Part shown: piece by piece, positions 1 to 8,134 of the stretch
How positions within the stretch are numbered: position 1 is the stretch's first letter
Layout: the number at the start of each line of letters is the position of its first letter
Source: Chrysochromulina parva
Lineage: Eukaryota; Haptophyta; Prymnesiales; Chrysochromulinaceae
Length of the DNA stretch: 29,047 nucleotides
Assembly (NCBI GenBank): GCA_002887195.1
Contig: PJAB01000351.1
Span: 1-29,047 of the forward strand
Reading direction: 5' to 3'
Notes under the pieces: generated by a model
Seen by the model: only the letters and a program-made list of their open reading frames with translations
Told to the model about the DNA's origin: nothing
The model's database searches: none
Made by a program: the position numbers and the translations under genes

Positions 1-745
1 ATCGACCAGGGGCTTTTCGGTAGCAGGCCCGGCGGAGCCATTGTAGTCCTCCGAACCTGGTGGGCCGTGAACTTGCAGGCGCACATGCGGCACGGAACCC
101 TCCTCCAAGAGTTCGACGGCCGACATTGGCAAGATTACAAGCAACCCAGCAGGCAGCAAGCCAGGCGCCTCAGTCAGTGCAAGCGGGTGGCAGGGTCCTC
201 AGAGAATGTGCATTGCGGCCGAGTCTCAAGGCAAGTCAAGTCAAGTCAAAAGGCTTCCTGATTAGGTTGTTCATGTTCGGGTCGGAGCCTGTCCTGTTCG
301 GGTCGGCGGCTTTTGAGTTGGCCAATGCCTGTCCTGAGCAAATTTGTTGAGGCCTCCTACCGTGTAAACACAATCCTCCCTTTCGCAGCTGACCTACCCC
401 CTTAGAGAAGCGCACGTGATTGCGGCGGTTTCAAAACTCGTCTTCGCGTACGGGGCTTCACGAACACGTTTCCAAAACCTTCGGAGTGCTGCGAGCGGAC
501 AGCACTAGGAATCCCCTCGTCTTACATGTGTTCCTTAAAAATAAGCGTATAAACTATACTCGAGCCGGATTCGTCATTCGAAACGGGCAGGCTCGTACCT
601 CGTTTCGCCGGGGCGGTTACATGGGAACATGGCATGTCGGACCATTCAAGCTTTCAAGGCCCCGCCGGGAGACGCGCGGACACGTGGCAGTGACGTGACA
701 GTACCGAAGGAGCCCGAGGCTGATGGCTTTCCCACCGCGCCACGT
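1..745. other. left-end region without an assignable gene
   Basis: Frame +1 is open from the window edge to a TGA at 259-261. It could be the last piece of a gene that starts outside the window, but its translation matches no family I recognise and composition alone could explain it. The rest shows only local repetition: a CAAGT-type tandem around 231-249 and GTTCGGGTCGG twice between about 277 and 307. No RNA gene or confident coding region is seen. The stretch ends at the 3' end of the minus-strand SLU7 gene. Confidence 0.4.
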
Positions 746-2554
746 TTATGCCTCATCATCTGTCGCCGCCTCCGCAGCACCAGCGGTGAGCATCGCCGCC
801 ATCGGGTCGTCGCTCCGCTGCTTGATTCGATGGTAGGCCTCCATCTCTTCGGCCGTGGTCTCCACCGAGGTCATCGAGTTGTACCTGCGCTTGCGCTCGT
901 CGAGCACAGACTCGCGCTGGCGTACGCGTTCCGTGGCGATCGCCGCCTGCATCTTGGCACCATCGAGCGGTGCGTCCGCGAGGTCCTCGCCCGTGCCAAA
1001 CATGGCACTCTGCGGTAGCGCGGACGAGCTGCTACCCGCGAGCGACCTGCACGTACCGGCCCCAGTGCTACTGCTGCTACCACCGCCGGCCGCCGCAGCC
1101 GCCGCGTCCGCAGCCGCGCCGCCGCCATCAGCAGGCGCCGAGCGCTGCGCCGCCGCGAGCATCCGCGCTCGCTTTCCCGCCGCGCCAGTGCCGTAGGCGT
1201 TGCGCACGGTAGCATGGTCGTCAGCGTACCCCCATCGGAAGTTCTGCCGGTCGAAGAAGGAGCCCCACACGGCCATGTGGTTGAACACGTGCACATCCTC
1301 CTCGTACTTTGAGCGCACGATTGCCTTCTCGCGCCCGTGCTTGAGCGCGCCCGAGCGAGTGTACTCGGTGTACTCTTCAGTCTGTGCGAAGAGCAGCTCG
1401 TCGGGTGGCTTCTCGAGGTGTTCGGCGCCGCCGTACTTTTCGAGCACGCGGTTCACCTTCGTCTCCTGCAGCTTGGCCTTCTTCTCGCGGTAAATCTTGT
1501 TCATGAGCTCGATGCTCGTCGGGTCGGCGTTCAGGTGGATAGAGGAGCCTTTGGAGGAGGCCTCGAGCTCGTACAGCTGGAGCGCGGCGAGCTCGCGCGC
1601 CTGGCCCGAGCGCCTCTCCTCGTTGTACGGCACAAAGTCGTGCGCCGTGCCGGGCAAAGGATTCTCTCGCATCGAATGCGTCTTTGGGTCATAGAAGGCC
1701 GAGTTGACGTCGAGGTTGAGCAAATACTTGGCTGTGTCCTCTCGGATGCGCAAGTTGCGCACGGTCATCTTCGCACCACCGTTCTTGTTTGCGTTCATCT
1801 TGGTGCCCACGTTGAGCTGCTCCGACTCGGCCAGCTTGCCCTCGGGGTCGTCGAGCCCCGCCGCCTCGTCGTCCGTGTCTGCGTCCGTGTCCGAACCCTC
1901 GCCCTCCTCGCCCTCCTCATCGTCCTCGGCGCCGCCGCCACCCTCGCCGCCGTCGGCGGCCTTCTTGGCCTGCCGCTTGCGCCGACGCTCCGCTCTGCGC
2001 TCCTCGCGCTCCTTCTCCTTGGCTGCGAGCTGCCCAACCTGCGTCTGCTTGTGCTGCTTGATCCGCACCTCCATCTCCTTCTCGTGCGCCTCAATCATCA
2101 GCGTGTGATCGGATGGGTCGTACTGCGCCCAGTGGTCGCGCTTGCCTGCGTAGTCGAAAACCATCTCGACAACCGCCTCGTCCGCCTTGATATCCGTGCC
2201 CGTGAATTTGGCGCCTTTCTTGCGCGGTCGCTCGACGCAGTCCTTTGCGGCGTGCGTCATCGCGCCGCAGTTGGTGCAGGCGCCCTTGCGGAACTTGGTT
2301 GCCGCGGGGCCGGCTAGCTGACCACGCGGAATGAAATCGCTCACAGTGGCTACCGGCTTCTTACCCTTGAGATTCTTCTGGTGCTGCAGGCCAGGCCCCT
2401 CAGCGTTGAGGTACCACGGCGCCTGCGACATGTACTGCGGAATGTGTGGGTTGATCTCGTTGCCATCGGCATCCCGCTCGGCCGGCACCGTGCCCGCCTT
2501 GCGCGCCTCCTCGAGCTCGCGCTCGCGGCGCCGGTCGTCGATCGACTTGCTCAT
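746..2554 (-). CDS. SLU7: pre-mRNA splicing factor SLU7
   Basis: A 602-residue protein matching SLU7, a second-step spliceosome factor that helps choose and hold the 3' splice site in the nucleus. The N-terminus (about residues 1-75) carries the family's NPHIPQYM and APWYL signatures. A CCHC zinc knuckle follows at C93-x2-C96-x4-H101-x4-C106, then the conserved block with DYAGKRDHW and YDPSDH (about 130-150). A lysine/arginine-rich stretch and an acidic stretch follow. The middle has the family's LNLDVNSAFYDPKTHSMRENP-type block and a later FNHMAVWGSFF-type element. A Gly/Ala/Ser-rich low-complexity insert sits near residues 455-515. The start is an ATG at 2552-2554 and the stop is TAA. It is divergent from the ferredoxin gene, with 199 bp between the two ATGs, so a shared promoter is likely. 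No intron is needed. Family assignment is secure. Confidence 0.95.
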   Translation of the reverse strand: MSKSIDDRRRERELEEARKAGTVPAERDADGNEINPHIPQYMSQAPWYLNAEGPGLQHQKNLKGKKPVATVSDFIPRGQLAGPAATKFRKGACTNCGAMTHAAKDCVERPRKKGAKFTGTDIKADEAVVEMVFDYAGKRDHWAQYDPSDHTLMIEAHEKEMEVRIKQHKQTQVGQLAAKEKEREERRAERRRKRQAKKAADGGEGGGGAEDDEEGEEGEGSDTDADTDDEAAGLDDPEGKLAESEQLNVGTKMNANKNGGAKMTVRNLRIREDTAKYLLNLDVNSAFYDPKTHSMRENPLPGTAHDFVPYNEERRSGQARELAALQLYELEASSKGSSIHLNADPTSIELMNKIYREKKAKLQETKVNRVLEKYGGAEHLEKPPDELLFAQTEEYTEYTRSGALKHGREKAIVRSKYEEDVHVFNHMAVWGSFFDRQNFRWGYADDHATVRNAYGTGAAGKRARMLAAAQRSAPADGGGAAADAAAAAAGGGSSSSTGAGTCRSLAGSSSSALPQSAMFGTGEDLADAPLDGAKMQAAIATERVRQRESVLDERKRRYNSMTSVETTAEEMEAYHRIKQRSDDPMAAMLTAGAAEAATDDEA

Positions 2555-2603
2555 GTCCGCCCACTATTCTGCGCGGACGACGGACGAACCTTGGTGCGCA
2601 CGT

Positions 2604-2619
2604 CCGACGGTCCCGTCGG
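2604..2619. promoter_or_regulatory. perfect inverted repeat in divergent SLU7/ferredoxin promoter
   Basis: CCGACGG-TC-CCGTCGG has perfect 7-bp arms around 2 bp. It lies inside the 199-bp spacer between two divergent start codons. Position and symmetry suggest a possible protein-binding site; there is no direct evidence of function. Confidence 0.3.
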
Positions 2620-2753
2620 TCGTGGCACCATAATGACGAAAATTATTAAGTCGAAAGTCACTCACTGGGAAGCTCGAACACGTCCTCTGGAGACCTCGGA
2701 ATCTCGAACTCACGAGGTCCGACCTTCTTTTCCAAAGAAAAGTCCTTCTCGCC

Positions 2754-3481
2754 ATGCTGCGCCACAGCATTCTTCGACGACGGCCAACCCCCGCCACGGC
2801 TGCACGGCGGCTGCACCTCTCCAGCGTGCTCGGTCGCCGCGCATTCAGGGCCTCAGCGCCAGTTCTGCACGGCGATTTCGAGATGCAAGACCCTGCTTCG
2901 CCGGAAGACATCGTGCGATTCGTCATCGTCGACCGCGACGCGCGGCGTCACGACGTGGCCGGTAAGGTGGGTGACAACCTGCTCTACTTGTGCCATCGAC
3001 TGCGCGACGAGCATGCGGCCGGCGCGAAGCTGGCGCTCGAGGGTGCCTGCGAGGCCAGCCTTGCATGCTCGACCTGCCATGTGATAATCTCGTCGGAGCA
3101 TTATGACTTGCTGGACGAGGCGATCGAGGAGGAGGAGGACATGCTCGATGAGGCGACGTGCCTCACGGCGACCAGCCGGCTCGGCTGCCAGATCATCCTC
3201 TCGAAGAAGCTCGACGGGATGGTCGTCACATTGCCTGCGTACAGCCGAAAGTGCGTGTGCCAACCACTGCGCCACCCCGACAAGCGCGCTGCAGGCCCGG
3301 CGCTTCCCCGGCTGCCGGCTACTGCTGCTGTACCGCGCGCGTTTATGAGCGATCGGCCACGCCGTGCGACCCGCCTGGAAGTTCACATTGTGTGCCGCGC
3401 TCGACTCCCGTCGTCTTCGCCTGCCTGTCGAATCCGCCGAGCAGCTACTACGTGGACGGCCACGTGCCCGAGCCGCACTGA
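2754..3481 (+). CDS. mitochondrial adrenodoxin-type [2Fe-2S] ferredoxin (two exons)
   Basis: Exon 1 is 2754-3250 and exon 2 is 3445-3481, giving 177 residues. The N-terminal ~40 residues are rich in Arg, Ala and Ser and lack acids, as in a mitochondrial presequence. The cluster ligands fit the adrenodoxin/Yah1 pattern: C99-x5-C105-x2-C108 and C145 in RLGCQI. An acidic loop lies between them (about 121-134). This family passes electrons from ferredoxin reductase to Fe-S cluster assembly and to heme A or steroid-type hydroxylation in the matrix. Read without splicing, the frame runs to 3485 but has an unrelated C-terminus. Removing 3251-3444 gives LPAYSR-NYYVDGHVPEPH-stop, the classical C-terminal signature of the family. 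Whether this is the Yah1/FDX2 or the FDX1 type cannot be settled here. Confidence 0.93.
3251..3444 (+). other. GT-AG intron in ferredoxin gene
   Basis: The donor is GTGCGT at 3251 and the acceptor is GCAG ending at 3444; length is 194 nt, phase 2. It has no in-frame stop, so simple ORF calling would miss it. Splicing joins AA+C to form an Asn codon and restores the conserved YYVDGHVPEPH ending. Confidence 0.88.
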
Positions 3482-3585
3482 TTAGCCGGGGATCGAACAG
3501 TTGGATGTTTCATAGTGAGCATCTCTAAAACCACCACCCAATGGGACCTATGAACGTGAACAGCTGAACACCTCGGTGCTCGGAG

Positions 3586-4749
3586 ATGATTTCCGAGAAT
3601 GCAGGTCTTGAAATCAGACGCGCTCGTTTACAGGCCGAACACGCGCGCACGCAGGCAGCCTATTGGCAATGGCGAAACTCGGAGCTCCAGCTGCGTCATG
3701 CGCAGCAGGTCAAGGAGATACAGGACGCGGTCATGCGACTCTGCGCATGTGAGTCGCCTGCTGACCAGGCGTGGGCTGAGCACCGCAATGCGCTTGCAGT
3801 GCTCTTCGCGCAGAGCAACACGTACTGTACATGGTCACTGGCGCTCTCGGCCCGGCCAGATGAGAAAATTATCTACCTTGCGTCCGATAGCACGCCGACC
3901 GTGACGCCACGCATGCTAGGGGTGACCGAGGGCTCGTCGCCAACTTTTCTGAAGGCCCTAGACCTCGGCGGCCGCGATCAGCGGGAGATCGCCTCATTAT
4001 TGCACGAGAAGAACGACAAGGCCGCTGCGGAGAAATTTCTCGTCTCCAACAAAAAGGGTGACGCCAGCCGCGTGTACATCTTGACGGGTGGCCTTCTCGA
4101 GACGCGACAGCGCAGCGCCGCCCTGTTGCAGAAGGCGTTTCCCTCTTTTCAGCTCGTCGTCATCGCTCCGGAGACGGAGGGGCGGTACACCCTGCTCTCG
4201 GCCGAGACAGAACTTCATCGTCTCGCGCTGTCCTCGGGTGGCACCATCACACACGTGCTACTGCTCGCCAAGGGCAGCACCGACATCCACATGGCTTGGC
4301 TCGACGCGCACTCAGGCACTGCGACCGGCGCGGGCACAGCAGCGACCGATGTGCACAAGGCCGAGAGGGCGGACCCCTCGAAAGCCAAAGATTGCTTTCA
4401 CGCCTTCATGGCGACACCCGCCAATGCCAAGCTCGCCGCCGCCGCAGAGGCGGGCACCTGTGCGGTCGTTTTCGCGGGCGCCTCTGTGCATGCAATAGGC
4501 AAGCAATATGCAGCGCTGGGGCACTACTTTCGCCGACTTTCCAAAGCGGAGCTTGCGACGAGCGACGTGGGCACGGCTGACTTTGAGAGGCACGTGGGCC
4601 TCGAGTACCTCGGCGGCAAGCTGCAGGTCTTCCTCGGCGCGACAGTGCACAAGTCGCTGCCGAGCGAGCTGCGAAGCGGGACGATTCCCCCGATGGGGAC
4701 TCGCCGACCACAGCTTGAAGCGGAGCTTCCGGCCGGGACAGCCATCTGA
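3586..4749 (+). CDS. unrecognised protein, possible degenerate ASKHA-type (Ppx/apyrase-like) fold
   Basis: A 387-residue open frame starting at ATG 3586 and ending in TGA. The first ~50 residues are Arg/Glu/Gln-rich and helical, probably a short coiled coil. From about residue 145 to 245 the order of elements loosely resembles exopolyphosphatase/GDA1-CD39 proteins: a TGG-L-ETRQ strand and helix, then a VIAPETEGRY element where the family has a ...EEGxxxW/Y element, then LLLAKGSTDIHMA where the family has a GGGST or GGAST phosphate loop. The glycine loop is degenerate and I see no clear catalytic residues, so the likeness may be only structural or accidental. It starts 104 bp after the ferredoxin stop on the same strand. 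No signal peptide or membrane segment is visible. I infer a real gene from its length and sensible composition; function is unknown. Confidence 0.6.
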   Translation: MISENAGLEIRRARLQAEHARTQAAYWQWRNSELQLRHAQQVKEIQDAVMRLCACESPADQAWAEHRNALAVLFAQSNTYCTWSLALSARPDEKIIYLASDSTPTVTPRMLGVTEGSSPTFLKALDLGGRDQREIASLLHEKNDKAAAEKFLVSNKKGDASRVYILTGGLLETRQRSAALLQKAFPSFQLVVIAPETEGRYTLLSAETELHRLALSSGGTITHVLLLAKGSTDIHMAWLDAHSGTATGAGTAATDVHKAERADPSKAKDCFHAFMATPANAKLAAAAEAGTCAVVFAGASVHAIGKQYAALGHYFRRLSKAELATSDVGTADFERHVGLEYLGGKLQVFLGATVHKSLPSELRSGTIPPMGTRRPQLEAELPAGTAI

Positions 4750-5328
4750 ATACGATGGTGACCGAGGGTCGTCACTACCTTGAGAGCGTCGCCCCAGATC
4801 GATGTGGCGCCGACGTCACGTCTCAGACATGAGCCGCGGACGGCCTATGGACGGCCGTGCCGGAGAGCCAACAGCCACAGACGTGCTCTCCGGATTCCAC
4901 GCGCATTTCGGGCCTCTGGCTTTGTCCTACGCTGCACTCGCTTTGACACGACTAGCAACGAGGCTATTACATTGTCGCCGAAAATGTCGCGCGACAGTGA
5001 CAGTGTTTTACGCGAGTCGATCCGCGCAGCATCCAGCCCGCTGGCATTGCCCGCAGCCACTCGGTCAGCTGTCCGGTGCGAGGGTCCGACTCCGAGGAGA
5101 GCCCGTCGGGTCGAGACACGAGAGCGGTCGCGGTTCTGGAGCGCGTATCGAAAGACGAAACCGCGCGGGGTCCCACCGGCGACCGGGGTCGCGTCGGGTC
5201 CCGCACGGTTCCGGTTGCGTGTGACGACCCACGGAAAAAGACTGGATACACTGGCTTTCACACGAGTCGAGTGCTATGAGTAATAGGAACTGAAATGCCA
5301 AACTCCGTGAGTGTACCGTGAGTGCCAC
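4750..5328. other. convergent intergenic region, nothing recognised
   Basis: This spacer lies between two converging genes: the unknown plus-strand gene and thiamine pyrophosphokinase on minus. Open frames of up to 167 codons occur on both strands, but they overlap one another, show no recognisable motifs, and look like by-products of GC-rich sequence. No clear repeat or RNA gene is seen. Confidence 0.4.
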
Positions 5329-6315
5329 TCATCCGCTGCGGGGCCAGCCGTCCGGGCGCAGCACCGTCGTCCACACGAGCGGATGCGTCGTCGTTATGCG
5401 CACCTCGAGGCGCCCGTCCACGGCGTGCGGCACCATGTCGTTGCTCGAGGACACCACACCACCAAACTGGAGGGGACTGCCGCGCAGGTTCCAGCGCAGC
5501 CCGCTCGTCCAAACCGCGTCGCACCTGCCGCCGATGGGCAGCAACCCGCACGTGGGCCCCTCGAGCTGCGAGTTAGGCCGAATGACGTGCCTGCCAGGCA
5601 AGAGGAGCTCGGCGGTCATACGCTCGCCCATCAGGATCAGCCGATCGAACGGTCGGCAGAAGCGGTACAACGTATTTATGGAAGCCAGCTCGTGATCGAA
5701 ACGGTCGCCAAACGCGCCAAACGCTACCACCGTCCAGCGCTTGGGCGGTGCGCCTTGGAGGCTGCTGGGTGAGCGTATGCTCGCCGCCTGCGCATCCTCG
5801 ATGAGCTTGAGGGCTTTCTGAAAGTCTGTCGTAGACTGAGACGGGTCGTACGTGATGGCCGTACCGTGCTCTCGGTAGAAGTCAAGCACGTCCGGCCGGA
5901 TGGAGTCGAAATCGCCAATTACGGCGTCTGGCACCATCGACTCGTGCTGCTTGGCCACGCGCCGAAGTTCGAGCAACCGCTGGCGGAGCTGTGCCGGGGT
6001 ACCACTGACCACCGATTCATCGCCCATCGCGAGCTGAATGGAGTCGCGCAGCCTGTTTGCGGCTGCATCGGCACACACTCGGAATGCGGACAATGTCCAG
6101 AGCTGTCGTAGCGCTGTAGCAGGACGTGGTGGAGTATTGAGCAGTAGGAGCGCCATTTGCGGCGTGCTGGACACGTTCAGAGGCGTTGTGAGCCATGAAT
6201 TAGAGTGCACCTTCGTCGGACCAGACGGCGGCAGTGGCGTTCGGCGACGGATCGACTCACGCACAAGTCGGCGCATGGGCTTGCGTGAAGTTACCGAACT
6301 GTGAATTATAAACAT
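5329..6315 (-). CDS. TPK1: thiamine pyrophosphokinase
   Basis: A 328-residue frame (from ATG 6315) with all main TPK signatures. The enzyme transfers pyrophosphate from ATP to thiamine to give thiamine diphosphate. Seen: an N-terminal LLLLNTPP strand (about 56-63), the FRVCAD element (78-83), GDFDSI (134-139, metal/nucleotide site), STTDFQKAL (161-169), and GAFGDRFDHEL (200-210). The C-terminal thiamine-binding domain has CGLLPIGGRC, SGLRWNL, and FGGVVSSSND. An oddity: the usual ADGGANR loop reads ADAAANR (82-88). The true start is uncertain. The ATG at 6315 lies inside a repeated non-coding motif (6306-6325), so Met14 (6276) is a better candidate; family length would also allow Met54 (6156). 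It is followed downstream by a convergent spacer. Confidence 0.93.
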   Translation of the reverse strand: MFIIHSSVTSRKPMRRLVRESIRRRTPLPPSGPTKVHSNSWLTTPLNVSSTPQMALLLLNTPPRPATALRQLWTLSAFRVCADAAANRLRDSIQLAMGDESVVSGTPAQLRQRLLELRRVAKQHESMVPDAVIGDFDSIRPDVLDFYREHGTAITYDPSQSTTDFQKALKLIEDAQAASIRSPSSLQGAPPKRWTVVAFGAFGDRFDHELASINTLYRFCRPFDRLILMGERMTAELLLPGRHVIRPNSQLEGPTCGLLPIGGRCDAVWTSGLRWNLRGSPLQFGGVVSSSNDMVPHAVDGRLEVRITTTHPLVWTTVLRPDGWPRSG

Positions 6316-6325
6316 GGGCTGTGAA
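6306..6325 (-). promoter_or_regulatory. 20-nt upstream motif shared with the RBR gene, copy 1
   Basis: On the minus strand this reads TTCACAGCCCATGTTTATAA. A copy with a single mismatch occurs at 13808-13827, upstream of the RBR ligase gene, in the same orientation relative to its gene. It overlaps the first ATG of the TPK frame, which suggests that ATG is not the real start. It is a candidate core promoter or 5'UTR element. Confidence 0.4.
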
Positions 6326-6490
6326 AACCTCGCGTGACACCAACCAAGGACTTCGGGGGAAAGCGATCAGATTACATATAATTTGCGTTGGCTCTTGTCT
6401 CCATACTCGCTTTCAGCCTAGTACATGTATACGTGTCTTCACACACAGGAATTGAGCGCCAAAAGACACAACACAACCACGCCAATCAGT

Positions 6491-7834
6491 TCATGGCCCT
6501 AATTCAGACTGAACACTCCCATGACTCCCATTCGTATCCCAGATCTCATCGAGGCCTTCCTCCTCCATCACTTCTTCGGCCTGCATGTCGTCAATGTGGC
6601 TGTGCGCATATGAGCCACCAGCCGCAGCACTGCTCTGCTGGGCGATGTGATCCGGCGCTGCTGACAATCCTGACGACGCGGTCGGGCCCGAAGCGGCTCC
6701 GCTGCCTTTGCCGCTACCGCCATCGCCGCCCAGGCCTCCACCGTGCCCGCTTGCGGTTCGGGGACGCTGCTGCGCGGCGAGCAGGGGCGCGATGCTTCTC
6801 AAGTAGGTTTGCAGGTCGGTCGGCGCGGCGCTGTGCCGGGCGAAGAAGGGGAAACGCGTGAGATCACGAACGTCGGGGCGCTCGTTGGGAGCCTTTTGGA
6901 GGCATGCATGCACGAGCTGCAGCTCGTCGAGCGGCACGCGCTCCTGCACATCAGGGTATTCACTAGGCACGGGGCCCTCGACGATCGTCTTGACAAGCTC
7001 AAAGTAGCTCCTGCAGAGCGGGAAGGGGTAGGTGCCGAGCGCTGTCTCGAGCGCGATGAGGCCAACGGACCACACGTCGGAAGCGAACCCGTAGGGGTCG
7101 CCGCGCAGGCGCTCGGGTGACATGTACGCGACCGTGCCCACCTGCGTGCCCGCCTGCGCATACATGCCGGAGCCGAGCTGCTTGGCGATCCCAAAGTCAG
7201 AGAGCTTCACACAGCCAGCCGAGTCCAGGAGTACGTTGGCAGGCTTCAGGTCGCGATGCACAGCCTTCTGCTCATGGTGGAGATACGTGAGGCCCCGCAA
7301 GATTTGGAAGAGCACCGATGCGCTCACGCCCTCGGGCACCAGCTGCGCCGGCGTGCTCTTCGCCGCGTGTAGCAGCCCCTCGAGTGAGCCGCAGTCCATG
7401 TACTCGAGCGCAAGGTAGATGGAGCCATCGTGGAAGAAAGCGTCATAAAAGGAGATCAGGTGGTTGGATTGGGCGTTGAATACGATCTTGATCTCGTTGA
7501 GTATCATGCGCCGCGATTCCCGTGAGGCCTCTAACTCTGCTTGGAGCACCTTGACGGCGATTGCCTTCCCGGTGGGGCTGTGCACGGCTCTGTACACACG
7601 CGACGTGGCGCCGCGGCCGATGCACGCCCAATCTGAGAGCTGATCGAGGCGCAGCGAGGAGATCTCGCCCTGCGCATGCAGCGGCGACTGTGTGATACCA
7701 TTCCGGCCGACGGTGAAGAGGTCGGCTGAGAAGCTCCCCGTATCGGAGAGCGAAAAAGAGCGGTTGAGGTTCCGGGCATCGGCATCCACGGACAGGCTCA
7801 AGTCGGCCACATGGGGCTGCTTTTTGATTGGCAT
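6491..7834 (-). CDS. MAP kinase kinase-like protein kinase (plant MKK type)
   Basis: A 447-residue kinase from the first ATG (7834). The open frame continues nine codons further to a GTG, which I do not use. Motifs: glycine loop GRGATSRV (73-80), AVK lysine 95, helix-C glutamate 114, VHRDLKPAN with HRD at 193-195, DFG 213-215, and YMSPER with SPE at 239-241. The VGTVAYMSPE context, the EYMDCGSLEGLL hinge and an N-terminal TGSFSADLFTVGRNGITQ element resemble plant MKK1/2/6. MAP2Ks phosphorylate the Thr-x-Tyr loop of MAP kinases; substrates here are unknown. The activation loop has Thr/Ser candidates but not the exact plant S/T-x5-S/T spacing. The C-terminal ~100 residues are Gly/Ser-rich and low-complexity. 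It lies 175 bp upstream-side of the TPK frame, same strand. Confidence 0.88.
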   Translation of the reverse strand: MPIKKQPHVADLSLSVDADARNLNRSFSLSDTGSFSADLFTVGRNGITQSPLHAQGEISSLRLDQLSDWACIGRGATSRVYRAVHSPTGKAIAVKVLQAELEASRESRRMILNEIKIVFNAQSNHLISFYDAFFHDGSIYLALEYMDCGSLEGLLHAAKSTPAQLVPEGVSASVLFQILRGLTYLHHEQKAVHRDLKPANVLLDSAGCVKLSDFGIAKQLGSGMYAQAGTQVGTVAYMSPERLRGDPYGFASDVWSVGLIALETALGTYPFPLCRSYFELVKTIVEGPVPSEYPDVQERVPLDELQLVHACLQKAPNERPDVRDLTRFPFFARHSAAPTDLQTYLRSIAPLLAAQQRPRTASGHGGGLGGDGGSGKGSGAASGPTASSGLSAAPDHIAQQSSAAAGGSYAHSHIDDMQAEEVMEEEGLDEIWDTNGSHGSVQSELGP

Positions 7835-8134
7835 CGCGCGACCAGCTGCGTACGGGTACACAAGACCTTGGATGGATGAATGGCAGCGATGAAGACGCGT
7901 TCTTTCATGTTCAGAACTTGTACAAATGTAACGGTAAAAAACTCAAGCCTTCGGACCCTCTGGGACCACATATTTCTGAAATTCACAATTCACAACGGAA
8001 GTTGCGTGGAAACTGGGGCGGAATGTACATGTGCATCATGACGATCGTCATCATATGCAGCCAGCCAGCCACCAGTTCCACTCGAGGCCCAGTATGATCT
8101 GCAGCTGCTTGAGCTCGCAGTACCAGTAGCGCAT

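Noticed and set aside
1337..2317. 326-codon plus-strand frame opposite SLU7
   Set aside because: It is the mirror of a well-conserved SLU7 coding region; Leu/Val/Arg-rich with no domain.
3245..3485. Unspliced 243-residue ferredoxin C-terminus
   Set aside because: The tail is Arg/Pro-rich and unlike the family, while splicing gives the exact family ending.
3481..3510. tRNA T-arm-like sequence on minus (GTTCGATCCCC)
   Set aside because: The stem bases needed on the other side of the loop are absent, and no cloverleaf can be built around it.
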